DNA from: Clostridium aquiflavi | GTDB taxonomy: Bacteria; Bacillota; Clostridia; Clostridiales; Clostridiaceae | Assembly: GCF_031344075.1 (NCBI RefSeq) | Contig: NZ_JAVJAN010000014.1 | Coordinates: 1 to 64,000 of the forward strand | Direction: 5' to 3' | Length of the DNA: 64,000 nucleotides | Shown: positions 18,070 through 26,972 of the stretch, piece after piece | Numbering within the stretch: the stretch's first letter is position 1 | Layout: each line of letters starts with the position of its first letter | Position numbers and translations under genes: made by a program | Notes under the pieces: model-generated | What the model was told of the DNA's origin: nothing | The model's database searches: none | The model's input: only the letters and a program-made list of their open reading frames with translations

Positions 18070-18076
18070 CATTAAA

Positions 18077-19225
18077 CTACTTGTTTCCTGTAACTTTATC
18101 TAAAATATTTAATAAATCTTCTTTTGTTGCTTCTCTAGGATTTGCAGTTGTACAAATATCCTTCATAGCGGCATTTAAAATATCTTCCTTAACTTGATCT
18201 AATAAACTTATGTCAGCTCCCTGTTCTTTTAATGTAGTAGGAATCATTAATTTTTTTTGTAACTCAACAATATGTCTAATTAGATTATTAACTCCAATAT
18301 TTACAGTAGATGCATGTAAATTTAATATTTTAGCAATTCTTTGATATTTTTTAGCAGCTACTTCATACTCTTTATTATAAAAATTGTTATTAAGTTTAGC
18401 ATTATATTCTATTATATGAGGCAGTAGTATTGCATTACTTCTTCCATGAGATATATGTAGTTTACCACCTAATGCATGTGCTAAACTATGAGTAATACCA
18501 AGTCCTGCTGAATTAAACGCCATACCTGCTAAGCAAGATGCATTATGGATTTTTTCCCTTGCTAAAAGATTACCACCATTAGAAAAAGCTTCTGGTAAAA
18601 ATCTAAAAGCTAAAGAAATCGCTTTTTCCGCCAAAGCATCTGAAAAATCATTAGCATTTTTTGAAACATAAGCTTCAATAGCATGGGTAATTACATCCAT
18701 TCCTGTATCTGCTGTAATAACTGGAGGTACAGAAGTTACAAGTTCAGGATCAAGTATTGCTACCATAGGAAGAAGTGCTTTATCTGCTAACGCATATTTT
18801 AATCCTTCTTGCTTGTTAGTTATTACTGCATATTCAGTTACTTCAGATCCTGTACCGCTTGTAGTTGGTATTGCAAAACATTCTTCTATTTCATTGACTG
18901 ATCCTAAAATTTGTTTTGAATACTCTCTTATTGCCTTAGCCGCATCAATTGATGAGCCACCACCAAGGGCTATCATAATTTGTGCATTACAAACTTGTAA
19001 TGTTTGAATTCCAGCAGCAATGATTTCTACTGGAGGATCAGGTATTATATCACTAAATATTGTTACCTGACAATCAACTAACTTTTCCTGTACTTTTGCA
19101 GCCATTCCTGAAGATTCTATGAATTTATCACATACAATCAATACTCTTTTATTTTTTATTTCACTTAATCTACTTAAAGAACCTTTTCCAAAATAAACAT
19201 TTGTACTAATACTAAATTCTTTCAT
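18077..19225 (-). CDS. Iron-dependent alcohol dehydrogenase, PduQ/EutG-like
   Basis: 382-aa Fe-ADH (type III). The N-terminal Rossmann part has MIALGGGSSIDAAKAI, followed by PTTSGTGSEVTEYAVITN and the metal-ligand region (DVITHAIEAY, then HSLAHALGGKLHISHG). The N-terminus (FSISTNVYFGKGSLSRL, then SDIIPDPPVE) matches PduQ-type enzymes of microcompartments. It would reduce acetaldehyde to ethanol and regenerate NAD for the aldehyde dehydrogenase. It lies 230 bp upstream of the MerR gene and is transcribed separately with its own terminator. Confidence 0.88.
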   Translation of the reverse strand: MKEFSISTNVYFGKGSLSRLSEIKNKRVLIVCDKFIESSGMAAKVQEKLVDCQVTIFSDIIPDPPVEIIAAGIQTLQVCNAQIMIALGGGSSIDAAKAIREYSKQILGSVNEIEECFAIPTTSGTGSEVTEYAVITNKQEGLKYALADKALLPMVAILDPELVTSVPPVITADTGMDVITHAIEAYVSKNANDFSDALAEKAISLAFRFLPEAFSNGGNLLAREKIHNASCLAGMAFNSAGLGITHSLAHALGGKLHISHGRSNAILLPHIIEYNAKLNNNFYNKEYEVAAKKYQRIAKILNLHASTVNIGVNNLIRHIVELQKKLMIPTTLKEQGADISLLDQVKEDILNAAMKDICTTANPREATKEDLLNILDKVTGNK

Positions 19226-19442
19226 ATATATTCTCTCCTAATTTTTAAGTTTATAAAATATGAATGATTTAGTTATTCTTTAATTTACAATACAAAGACT
19301 AGACTACAATGTTAAAATTATAACAATTTAAAGCAAATACCTATTACCACATTATATCACGATAAAATGATAATAGGCAACATATTTATAAATAAATAAT
19401 TTTATTAACTTCAGTATCAGAGATAGCTATTAATTGCTCTTT

Positions 19443-21047
19443 TTATCTCCCCCATATGTTACTATCTTTATAATAATTTATACCTTGATTTTTCATTCTT
19501 TCCCCCTGTTTCTCCAATCTGCTCTTATACTGATTCCAATCTCTATTTTCTTTTTGTGTCCATCCTATCTCAGCATAACCTAGTAACCTTGGATATATCA
19601 TATAATCCATAGCTTTTGTATTAGTAATTGTCTCTGTCCATAATGGTGCTTCTATACCTAAAACCAATTCCTTTGGTGCATAATCAGTAGGATCCCATTG
19701 ATATGCGGTTTCTACTGGAATGTAACCTGCCCATGTTAATCCATATGGCGTACTATCATCATATTTCATATCCAAATAAGCTTTTTGTGCAATTGAAACA
19801 ATCATTTTCATTTCTTTTTTCCTAGCTGCTTCATTTGAATCTTTCCAATTTTGTAATATTAAACTTGAATTTATTTCTGGAGATGTATCAATAGGATCCC
19901 AACCTATTGGAGTTTTCCCATACTTTTCAACTATTTTAGATACTCTACCTACAAAATAATCATAATCTTCTTTTTTAGTACTATTAGCCTCATCTCCACC
20001 TATATGAATATATTTTGAAGGTGATATTTCTGAAACTTCTTTAATTACATTATCTATAAATTCATATGTTTTTTCACTGTCTGTCATAAGAGAACTGAAA
20101 CCCACCTCAGTTCCTGTATATAAAGGCTTCTTTTTACCATTTTTATTTAAAAATCCATAAGAAGCTAATGCAGCATTGCTATGGCCTGGCATATCAAATT
20201 CAGGAATTATTTCTACATATCTTTCTGCTGCATATTTAACTAAATCTTTAAACTCTTCTTGTTTATAATATCCACCTTTTCCTCCACCAACTTCTGTACT
20301 TCCACCGATTGTAGTTAAGTCAGGATATTTTTTTATTTCTAGACGCCATCCTTGATCATCACTAAGATGTAAATGAACTCTATTTATTTTGTATTGAGCT
20401 GCATAATCTATCTGACGTTTAACTTCATCTATAGTAAAAAAGTGCCTAGCCACATCAATCATTATTCCTCTATAATTGTATTCAGGTTTATCGTCTATTA
20501 TTGAAGCTGGAACACTCCATTCTACATCAGTAGCTATAGTATTTTTTTCAATGTCTGGTGGCAATAATTGTCTTAATGTTTGAACTCCTCTTGAAATACC
20601 TTCTGCCTTATATGCTAAAATTTTAACATTTTTAGGTGTAGTTACCATTTCATAACCTTCATTACCTTGATTTTCTTCTGATCCTATAGTAGTTAAATAA
20701 ATACTACCTGATTTACCTTCTTTTCCTTTAATAATATTTAATTCAAATCCAGTTGAAGCCTTTAATTTTCCTCTTATAAACTCTGCAATTTTACTAATCT
20801 CTTCTGTTTCTTCTTTAGTATTTCCTTTTACATAAATTGAAGTATCTTTTGTAAGTATAAAATTTCCGTCACCTTTTTTATAATTTAGAGGTCTTGGAAT
20901 AATATCATTCTTACTATCTGCTGCTGAAAAAATCGCTTTTGATTCATTATTTCCCTTGAAAATTATTCCAATAGAAACAGTTACTAATATCAGCATTAGC
21001 ATAATTATAGATATGAACGTCCAATGCTTATTAGATGTATTCTTCAT
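19443..21047 (-). CDS. Beta-N-acetylhexosaminidase, GH20
   Basis: Secreted or membrane-anchored exo-hexosaminidase, about 534 aa, that removes terminal GlcNAc or GalNAc. I choose the ATG at 21047. One N-terminal hydrophobic segment (WTFISIIMLMLILVTVSIGI) acts as signal or anchor. An N-terminal GH20b domain leads to the catalytic barrel with HLSDDQGWRLEIKKYPDL and the catalytic Asp-Glu pair in HIGGDEA. It ends near NYYKDSNIWGR without extra binding modules. It stands alone. Confidence 0.92.
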   Translation of the reverse strand: MKNTSNKHWTFISIIMLMLILVTVSIGIIFKGNNESKAIFSAADSKNDIIPRPLNYKKGDGNFILTKDTSIYVKGNTKEETEEISKIAEFIRGKLKASTGFELNIIKGKEGKSGSIYLTTIGSEENQGNEGYEMVTTPKNVKILAYKAEGISRGVQTLRQLLPPDIEKNTIATDVEWSVPASIIDDKPEYNYRGIMIDVARHFFTIDEVKRQIDYAAQYKINRVHLHLSDDQGWRLEIKKYPDLTTIGGSTEVGGGKGGYYKQEEFKDLVKYAAERYVEIIPEFDMPGHSNAALASYGFLNKNGKKKPLYTGTEVGFSSLMTDSEKTYEFIDNVIKEVSEISPSKYIHIGGDEANSTKKEDYDYFVGRVSKIVEKYGKTPIGWDPIDTSPEINSSLILQNWKDSNEAARKKEMKMIVSIAQKAYLDMKYDDSTPYGLTWAGYIPVETAYQWDPTDYAPKELVLGIEAPLWTETITNTKAMDYMIYPRLLGYAEIGWTQKENRDWNQYKSRLEKQGERMKNQGINYYKDSNIWGR

Positions 21048-21400
21048 TAACTCACCATCCTTAAATATTTTAAAATATATGATTTCTTTGTATATTATTA
21101 TAGAAATCACTTTTAAACCTTCATTATTATTTTATAACCTAAGAGAGGCAAGTATATACTATGAAATCACTGACTTACTAATTTTTATTTCTTCCTAGTA
21201 GTATACATATAAAAAAATTAGTAACAAAACTGTCTAGTACAATATTTATACTTTATGTTTTTATTTATATAAAAGCTTATTATCTATTTAATTACCTTGC
21301 ACAAAATATATTACAAATATTAACAAAAGTATCAATTTCCAATACTTTTAAGAAGTATTTTAAATTTAAATCAGTATTAAAGTTTAATTTTTTAACTTAA
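21048..21400. other. Intergenic region, no gene seen
   Basis: AT-rich DNA upstream of the hexosaminidase. I see no ORF of interest, no RNA element and no repeat. It must hold the hexosaminidase promoter, but no site stands out. Confidence 0.4.
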
Positions 21401-21438
21401 AAAAAGACCAGTATAATTTAGTATCCTGATCTCTTTTT
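21401..21438. terminator. Terminator of the M20 amidohydrolase gene
   Basis: AGATCAG / CTGGTCT-type stem (minus-strand reading, with one G-T pair) extended by ATA/TAT, followed by a T-run. It lies 40 bp past the gene end. Confidence 0.75.
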
Positions 21439-21479
21439 ATTTATAAGTTTTAATATCTTTTCTATATCTTTTTTTATAT

Positions 21480-22658
21480 CTATTTATTATTCTTTAACCA
21501 TTCAAATGCACTATGTGCATAAACAGCTGCACCTACGTGTAAACAATCTTCATTAAATATAACCTTCGGGTTATGTTGACCATACTTAAATCCTTCTTGT
21601 TCACTACCCCCTCCTAAAATAACCATAGTTCCAGGTACTTTATCTAATATTTGAGAGAAATCTTCAGAACCACCTAAATTTATATCTATTTTAGATATAT
21701 TGTTGCCTAATTCTTTTTTTAAATATTCACCAAATTCCTCAGATATTTTAGGTTCACAATATAAAGCAGGTGTAGAATCAATAATCTCTAGTTTAGCTTC
21801 TGCCTTAAAAGTTTTAGCAGTAAAATCTACTACTTCATTCAATCTTTCAAGTAATTTTTTTCTATTTTTCTTTGAAAAACTTCTCATAGTACCAGTTAAA
21901 GTAGCTTCTTCTGGTATAATATTAGCACTATCTCCTGAATTAAATGTTCCAATAGTAATTACAGCCATATCATTTGGATCGCTTTCTCTACTTATTAATT
22001 CCTGTAATGCTAAATGTATATGTACACCTACATTTATAGGGTCTATTGTTTGATTTGGCATAGCCCCATGTCCACCTTGCCCTTTAATAAAAATCTTAAA
22101 AATATCTGAAGAAGCTGCACAATATCCTGTGCTATAAGCTAAATATCCTGTTGGCATAATTTTAGATAATATATGCATTCCAAATGCACTATCTACTTTA
22201 GGACTTTCTAATACTCCTGCATCTATCATTGCTTTTGCTCCTCCCAGACCTTCTTCGTCTGGTTGAAACATAAGTTTAACTGTTCCTTCTAGTTCATCTT
22301 CTTTTTCCTTTAATAACTTGGCAGCACCTAATAACATTGCTGTATGGGTGTCATGACCACAAGTATGAGCACATTGTGTCTTTGAAGAAAATTTTAATCC
22401 ACTTTCTTCTTTCATTGGCAAAGCATCCATATCAGCTCTTAACAATATTACTTTTCCGTTTCTTTTTCCTCCTATTGTTGCCACTATTCCACTCTTGCAT
22501 ATTTCTTCTGGACTACATCCTATTTCTTTAAGTTTTTCTATTACATATTCTTTAGTTATAGGTAATTCATTTCCAAGTTCCGCATTTTCATGTAAAAACC
22601 TTCTATTTTTTATTATTTCTTCTTCAATTTCCTTTGATCTTTCAAAAAATCCACACAT
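21480..22658 (-). CDS. M20-family amidohydrolase/aminoacylase
   Basis: 392-aa zinc peptidase-like hydrolase of the hippurate hydrolase / N-acyl-amino-acid hydrolase group. Metal-ligand segments visible are ADMDALPM, CAHTCGHDTHTAML, FQPDEEGLGGAKAMID, GMHILS and LGGSEDFSQ. The inserted dimerisation domain lies near residues 180-290 (IFIKGQGGHGAMPNQTIDPI). It removes an acyl group from an amino acid or a related compound. The exact substrate cannot be read from the sequence. Confidence 0.9.
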   Translation of the reverse strand: MCGFFERSKEIEEEIIKNRRFLHENAELGNELPITKEYVIEKLKEIGCSPEEICKSGIVATIGGKRNGKVILLRADMDALPMKEESGLKFSSKTQCAHTCGHDTHTAMLLGAAKLLKEKEDELEGTVKLMFQPDEEGLGGAKAMIDAGVLESPKVDSAFGMHILSKIMPTGYLAYSTGYCAASSDIFKIFIKGQGGHGAMPNQTIDPINVGVHIHLALQELISRESDPNDMAVITIGTFNSGDSANIIPEEATLTGTMRSFSKKNRKKLLERLNEVVDFTAKTFKAEAKLEIIDSTPALYCEPKISEEFGEYLKKELGNNISKIDINLGGSEDFSQILDKVPGTMVILGGGSEQEGFKYGQHNPKVIFNEDCLHVGAAVYAHSAFEWLKNNK

Positions 22659-22861
22659 ATTTATACACCTCTACTACTTTATTATTTAAAAATTTAATCT
22701 TATTATATGTATTTTTATAATAAACTATATTAGTTTCTAATACTTTCTATAAATAAACCTTATGATAACATTACGAAAGTATTATCATGTGATTTAAAGT
22801 TTCCACTTAACATACAATTTATCTAAATAAGCTTTATTAAAAATCTATTTATTATATACAT

Positions 22862-23326
22862 TTAAATATATTCTATATTATTTTTTTCACACCAATCAAT
22901 AGCTAATTTGTATTCAGTATTTTCTCTATAATCATACCATTCACTAAGATGTTCAATATTTTCAATATATTCTCTTAGTTTACGTAATGAATATTTTTCT
23001 TGTAATTCTTCTAATTTCTTATCTTTAAAGTTTTCATCATCTAAAGACTTACAAAAATCTATCATCATTCCATATTCATTTATCTCATCTTCATTTGGTA
23101 ATTGAATATAGTCTTCAAAGTTTTCCTTTAAATCATGCAAACAGATTATTAATTCCCTTTCCCACTCCTCAAAATTTTCAAGATTGTTAATATCATCTGC
23201 TTTATAATTTGAAGTACTTTCATCTTCTAAATATATAATTACACCTGTTTTTTTATTGTAATAATGACTCAATAATTCTCCTTCAAATTCTATTGCCTCT
23301 ATTACATCACTTAAATTTACTTGCAT
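22862..23326 (-). CDS. UPF0158 family protein
   Basis: 154-aa acidic cytosolic protein. The start (MQVNLSDVIEAIEFEGEL) and the pattern of short helices ending in a C-terminal DWCEKNNIEYI fit the UPF0158 family, which has no defined function. There is no signal peptide or metal motif. It is a single gene between the amidohydrolase and the HAD phosphatase. Confidence 0.7.
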   Translation of the reverse strand: MQVNLSDVIEAIEFEGELLSHYYNKKTGVIIYLEDESTSNYKADDINNLENFEEWERELIICLHDLKENFEDYIQLPNEDEINEYGMMIDFCKSLDDENFKDKKLEELQEKYSLRKLREYIENIEHLSEWYDYRENTEYKLAIDWCEKNNIEYI

Positions 23327-23483
23327 GTTTTTACCTCTTCAATTATATTTTAAGTTAATACTTTTATGTAAAGTATATTATACTCTAGCTTGATTACATA
23401 AAACATTTATTATTATAATCATTACACTTTTGTTTGTAATTCATACCATTCTTCTTATTTAAGTTAAATTATTAATATAAGAA

Positions 23484-23514
23484 GATCTGCATCAAATTCA
23501 TTTTGATACAGACC
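23484..23514. terminator. Terminator of the HAD phosphatase gene
   Basis: GGTCTGTATCAAAA / TTTGATGCAGATC imperfect stem (minus-strand reading) placed 12 bp past the stop of the HAD gene. Confidence 0.7.
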
Positions 23515-23525
23515 CTAAATCAAAT

Positions 23526-24407
23526 CTATTTAATCATATTATCCATTTCATTATTAAGAACATTGTGAATAGCTTTTGCAACACCAAAATTATCATTACT
23601 ATCTGTTATGTATTTAGCTATATCCTTAACTTCTGGTATTGCATTTTTCATAGCAACACTTTCTTCAAATATTTCAAACATTGAGTAGTCATTAAAACTA
23701 TCTCCAAGAATCATAACATTCTTTATGTCTATATCCATTTTTTTAGCTACTTGTTCTAAAATGATTCCTTTTTGAGCATTTAAATCAGTTATTTCTATAT
23801 TGTCATCAAATGATGATGATATTGCGAGTCCTTCAAGCTTTCCAATAGTCTTTTTCATTTTATCTATTAGCTCTACATCTTTATGAAATGCTACAAATTT
23901 TCTTACTTCTATTCCATCTTTAAAAAATTTTTCTACATCTTCAATATATTTTAAACTTGTAAAAAATCCTTCTTTTTCTGCCATTTTTCTAGCTTCATCT
24001 TCTGTTAAGTTAGGATTAAAAGTCAAAGTTCTAAACACAACCTCTTGAAGTGCCTCTTCTCTTGTAGATGTAGTAAATACACCTTTATCCGTAAATATAC
24101 GCGCTGGTAATTTATTTTCATCTAATATCTCTATTATTTGTTTTACATACTTTTCGTTTATATTTATTACCTTTAAAATATTACCATCTTCATCTCTATA
24201 CTCTGCTCCATTAGAAAGAATACATTGACATTTTATATTATGCTTATCTAATATGCCTTTAACACTATCGTACTCTCTACCTGTAGATATTGTAAATATT
24301 ATTCCAGCCTCTTCTGCTTTTCTAATTGCATCAACTGTTTCTTCATCTATATCATGGTTATTATTTAATAAAGTACCATCCATATCTGATGCTATAAGTT
24401 TTATCAT
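23526..24407 (-). CDS. Cof-type HAD phosphatase
   Basis: About 293-aa HAD-IIB hydrolase. Motif I is IASDMDGTLLN with the nucleophile Asp. Motif II is FTISTGRE. Motif III/IV is in NAQKGIILEQVAKK and MILGDSFNDYSMFE. A large C2 cap lies between. Such enzymes dephosphorylate sugar phosphates or cofactors with loose specificity. I choose the ATG at 24407 (GGAG nearby). A GTG three codons upstream is less likely. Confidence 0.9.
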   Translation of the reverse strand: MIKLIASDMDGTLLNNNHDIDEETVDAIRKAEEAGIIFTISTGREYDSVKGILDKHNIKCQCILSNGAEYRDEDGNILKVININEKYVKQIIEILDENKLPARIFTDKGVFTTSTREEALQEVVFRTLTFNPNLTEDEARKMAEKEGFFTSLKYIEDVEKFFKDGIEVRKFVAFHKDVELIDKMKKTIGKLEGLAISSSFDDNIEITDLNAQKGIILEQVAKKMDIDIKNVMILGDSFNDYSMFEIFEESVAMKNAIPEVKDIAKYITDSNDNFGVAKAIHNVLNNEMDNMIK

Positions 24408-24530
24408 TAGAATCACTCCATTCTCAATATAGTTTATTATCCTTAATATATAGTATCATGTATTCTGCATAAAATTATATAATAATTAAAATTTTTCTTA
24501 CTATATTAAAATTGTCTTCTAAATTTAAGT

Positions 24531-26291
24531 CTATTTAAGAGTCTTCTGTATATCTGATATTATTATCTCTTCAGTTAGGTGATAACGTTCATATAGCTCT
24601 TCTAATGGTACACTGTCAGTAAATTCTTTTGAAGCACCAAAGTTTAGTACTTTCATTTCTTTATCTCCATAGAACCTTGAAATTTTTTCTCCAAATCCCC
24701 CATCAAGTATTCCATCTTCTAATGTTATTACTAGCTTATGATTATCTAATAATTCATTTAATAGATCTTTATCTATTCCACTTATGAATCTAGGATTAAT
24801 TAATGTAGCATTTATTCCTGTTGATTCTTTTAATCTCTTTTGTACCTTTTCTCCAAGATCATAGAAACTTCCAAGAGCAATGATTGCTACTTCATTTCCA
24901 TCTTTAACCTTCTTATAAGTGTTTAACTTATCAAAGTTAGGTTCAATTTTAACTCCGCTTGATACTACAGTCATATTTGGAACACGTATTGCTACTGGAT
25001 ATTTATCTTGTTCTATTCCCCATTCCATCATTGCAATATATTCTTCTTTGTTTGTTGGTGCAAGATATACTATATTAGGAATATTAGATATTAATGGTAT
25101 ATCAAATATTCCAAGATGTGTTACATCTCCACCACTTATGCCTCCACCATGAACCATAATAAGTGCCGAATTATTATTTATAGCAAGATCTTGAGATAAT
25201 TGATCATAAGTTCTTTGGATAAATGAACTTACAAAAGATGCAACTGGCTTGCCTCCTTGTGATGCTATTCCTGATGCCAGTGCTATAGCATGTTCCTCTG
25301 CTATTCCAACATCTATAAATTGATCTTTAAATTCATGTCTAAATGAACTTAAACCTACTGAAGCTGGGGTAGCAGCTGTTATTGCTACAATACTGCTATC
25401 TTTTCTTGCTTTTTGTGATAAAATTTCTCCTGCAATATTTCCATATGTCTCACTAGCACTTTTCACTAAAGATTCTTTGGTTTTTAAGTCAAATGGCATT
25501 ACCCAATGAAAAGCTTCTTTGTTTTGCATTGCATCTTCATATCCTTTTCCTTTAACTGTATGCATATGAACTACAACTGGATGATCTATATCTTTAACTT
25601 TTGAAAATGTTTCAATTAATGATTCAATATCATTTCCATCTTTAACATAATGATAATCAAATCCTAAAGATTTAAAAAAATTATTTTCTGCTTTTCCATT
25701 AGTTTTACGAAGTAAAGCTAAATTTTGATAAAGTCCACCATAATTTTCTGCTATAGACATATCATTATCATTTACAAGTATTATTATATTTTTTCCTGAT
25801 GCAGATGCATTATTTAAGCCTTCATAAGCTTCTCCCCCACTTAAAGATCCATCACCTATAACAGCTATAATATTTTCCGTATTTCCCTTTACATCACGTG
25901 CTTTTGCCAATCCACACGCTAAACTAATTGAAGTTGATGTATGCCCCACTGTAAAGAAATCATATTCACTTTCATTTTGTGAAGTATATCCTGTAACACT
26001 TTTATATTCATCTGGATTTGTAAATGCATTTTTTCTTCCAGTTAAAATTTTATGTGTATATGATTGATGTGAAACATCATAAACAATCTTATCTATTGGT
26101 GAATTAAATACACAATGAAGTGCTATTGTTGCTTCAACCATACCTAAGTTTGATCCAAAGTGTCCACCAGTCTTACTTACTCTTGTTATTAAAATTTCTC
26201 TTATTTCATTAGATAATAATTTTAATTCCTCATTATTAAGTCCTTTTAAGTCTTTTGGCTCATTAATTCTATTTAAAATATTCAATGACAT
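24531..26291 (-). CDS. Divergent DXS-like transketolase-family enzyme
   Basis: 586 aa, related to 1-deoxy-D-xylulose-5-phosphate synthase but shorter and divergent. TPP-binding parts are present (IGDGSLSGGEAYEGLNNA, LVNDNDMSIAENYGG), as is the catalytic Glu region (IAEEHAIALASGIA). Several signature segments are changed: GGHFGSNLG for GGHLGPNLG, DVSHQSYTHKILTGR for DVGHQAYPHKILTGR, and HGGGISGGDVTHLG for the usual DRAGLVGADGPTHQG. It is divergently paired with an AdhR-like MerR gene and shares its operator type. It may be an inducible carboligase and not the housekeeping Dxs, which is inference. Confidence 0.82.
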   Translation of the reverse strand: MSLNILNRINEPKDLKGLNNEELKLLSNEIREILITRVSKTGGHFGSNLGMVEATIALHCVFNSPIDKIVYDVSHQSYTHKILTGRKNAFTNPDEYKSVTGYTSQNESEYDFFTVGHTSTSISLACGLAKARDVKGNTENIIAVIGDGSLSGGEAYEGLNNASASGKNIIILVNDNDMSIAENYGGLYQNLALLRKTNGKAENNFFKSLGFDYHYVKDGNDIESLIETFSKVKDIDHPVVVHMHTVKGKGYEDAMQNKEAFHWVMPFDLKTKESLVKSASETYGNIAGEILSQKARKDSSIVAITAATPASVGLSSFRHEFKDQFIDVGIAEEHAIALASGIASQGGKPVASFVSSFIQRTYDQLSQDLAINNNSALIMVHGGGISGGDVTHLGIFDIPLISNIPNIVYLAPTNKEEYIAMMEWGIEQDKYPVAIRVPNMTVVSSGVKIEPNFDKLNTYKKVKDGNEVAIIALGSFYDLGEKVQKRLKESTGINATLINPRFISGIDKDLLNELLDNHKLVITLEDGILDGGFGEKISRFYGDKEMKVLNFGASKEFTDSVPLEELYERYHLTEEIIISDIQKTLK

Positions 26292-26347
26292 ACTAATGCC
26301 TCCTAATTTTTTTAAGTTTTAAAGCAGTAATGCTTGCTATGTTGATT

Positions 26348-26378
26348 AGTATAAAACTTAGAGTTAACTCTAAGTCAA
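26348..26378 (-). promoter_or_regulatory. MerR-type promoter of the DXS-like gene
   Basis: On the minus strand, TTGACT (26378-26373) and TATACT (26353-26348) are 19 bp apart. The spacer holds the perfect 18-bp palindrome CTTAGAGTTAACTCTAAG (26357-26374). This is the classic overlong MerR spacer. The same dyad, with one change, lies in the divergent promoter of the regulator. Confidence 0.88.
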
Positions 26379-26415
26379 TAGATAATTTCTAATAATTATT
26401 TTTTCTAACTTTTTC

Positions 26416-26446
26416 TTTACTTAGAGTTGACTCTAATTGGTATAAT
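26416..26446 (+). promoter_or_regulatory. Autoregulated MerR-type promoter of the regulator gene
   Basis: TTTACT (26416-26421) and TATAAT (26441-26446) with a 19-bp spacer containing CTTAGAGTTGACTCTAAT (26420-26437), a near copy of the palindrome in the divergent promoter. AGGAGG lies nine bases before the ATG at 26478. Confidence 0.87.
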
Positions 26447-26477
26447 ATAATATCACTTATTTTTAGGAGGTAACATA

Positions 26478-26852
26478 ATGCCATATACTATTAAAGAAGT
26501 AGCTGAAAAATATAACTTATCAGTTCATACTCTTCGCTATTATGAAAAAGAAGGTTTACTTCCATTTATTGAACGTAATAAACAGGGTAATAGAATTTTT
26601 AGTGATAAGGACTTGGAATGGCTTAATATAATATGTTGTTTAAAAAATACTAATATGCCAATAGCTAAAATCAAAGAATACGTTGATTTATGCATAGAAG
26701 GTCCTGAAACCATTTGTAAGCGTGAAGATATACTTTTAAGACATAAAAAATATATAGAAAGTGAAATAGAAAATTTTAATTCATATCTTAGAGTTGTAGA
26801 TAATAAGATAAATCATTATATTAAAGAACAAAAGTCTATAATTTGTAAGTAA
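26478..26852 (+). CDS. AdhR/NmlR-like MerR regulator
   Basis: 124-aa short MerR protein: helix-turn-helix and wing (YTIKEVAEKYNLSVHTLRYY, then GNRIFSDKDLEWLNIICCL) and a coiled dimer helix, no large effector domain. The size and the TAGAGTTAACTCTA operator resemble the aldehyde/thiol-stress AdhR group, in which a Cys residue senses electrophiles. Cys residues lie in NIICCLKN, DLCIEGPETICKRE and the C-terminal IICK. It is divergent from the DXS-like gene and presumably controls both. Confidence 0.88.
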   Translation: MPYTIKEVAEKYNLSVHTLRYYEKEGLLPFIERNKQGNRIFSDKDLEWLNIICCLKNTNMPIAKIKEYVDLCIEGPETICKREDILLRHKKYIESEIENFNSYLRVVDNKINHYIKEQKSIICK

Positions 26853-26922
26853 AAGTATAGATTTTTTTCTAAATATAATTTAAATGTTAAAATTGAGAAA
26901 ATAGTTTAATTATTAGTTTAGC

Positions 26923-26970
26923 TATAAAAATCCACGATAATATAATCAAAACATTACCGCGGATTTTATA
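26923..26970. terminator. Bidirectional terminator between the MerR gene and the permease
   Basis: TATAAAAATCCACG / CGCGGATTTTATA imperfect stem with an AT-rich loop between two converging genes. Confidence 0.7.
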
Positions 26971-26972
26971 GT

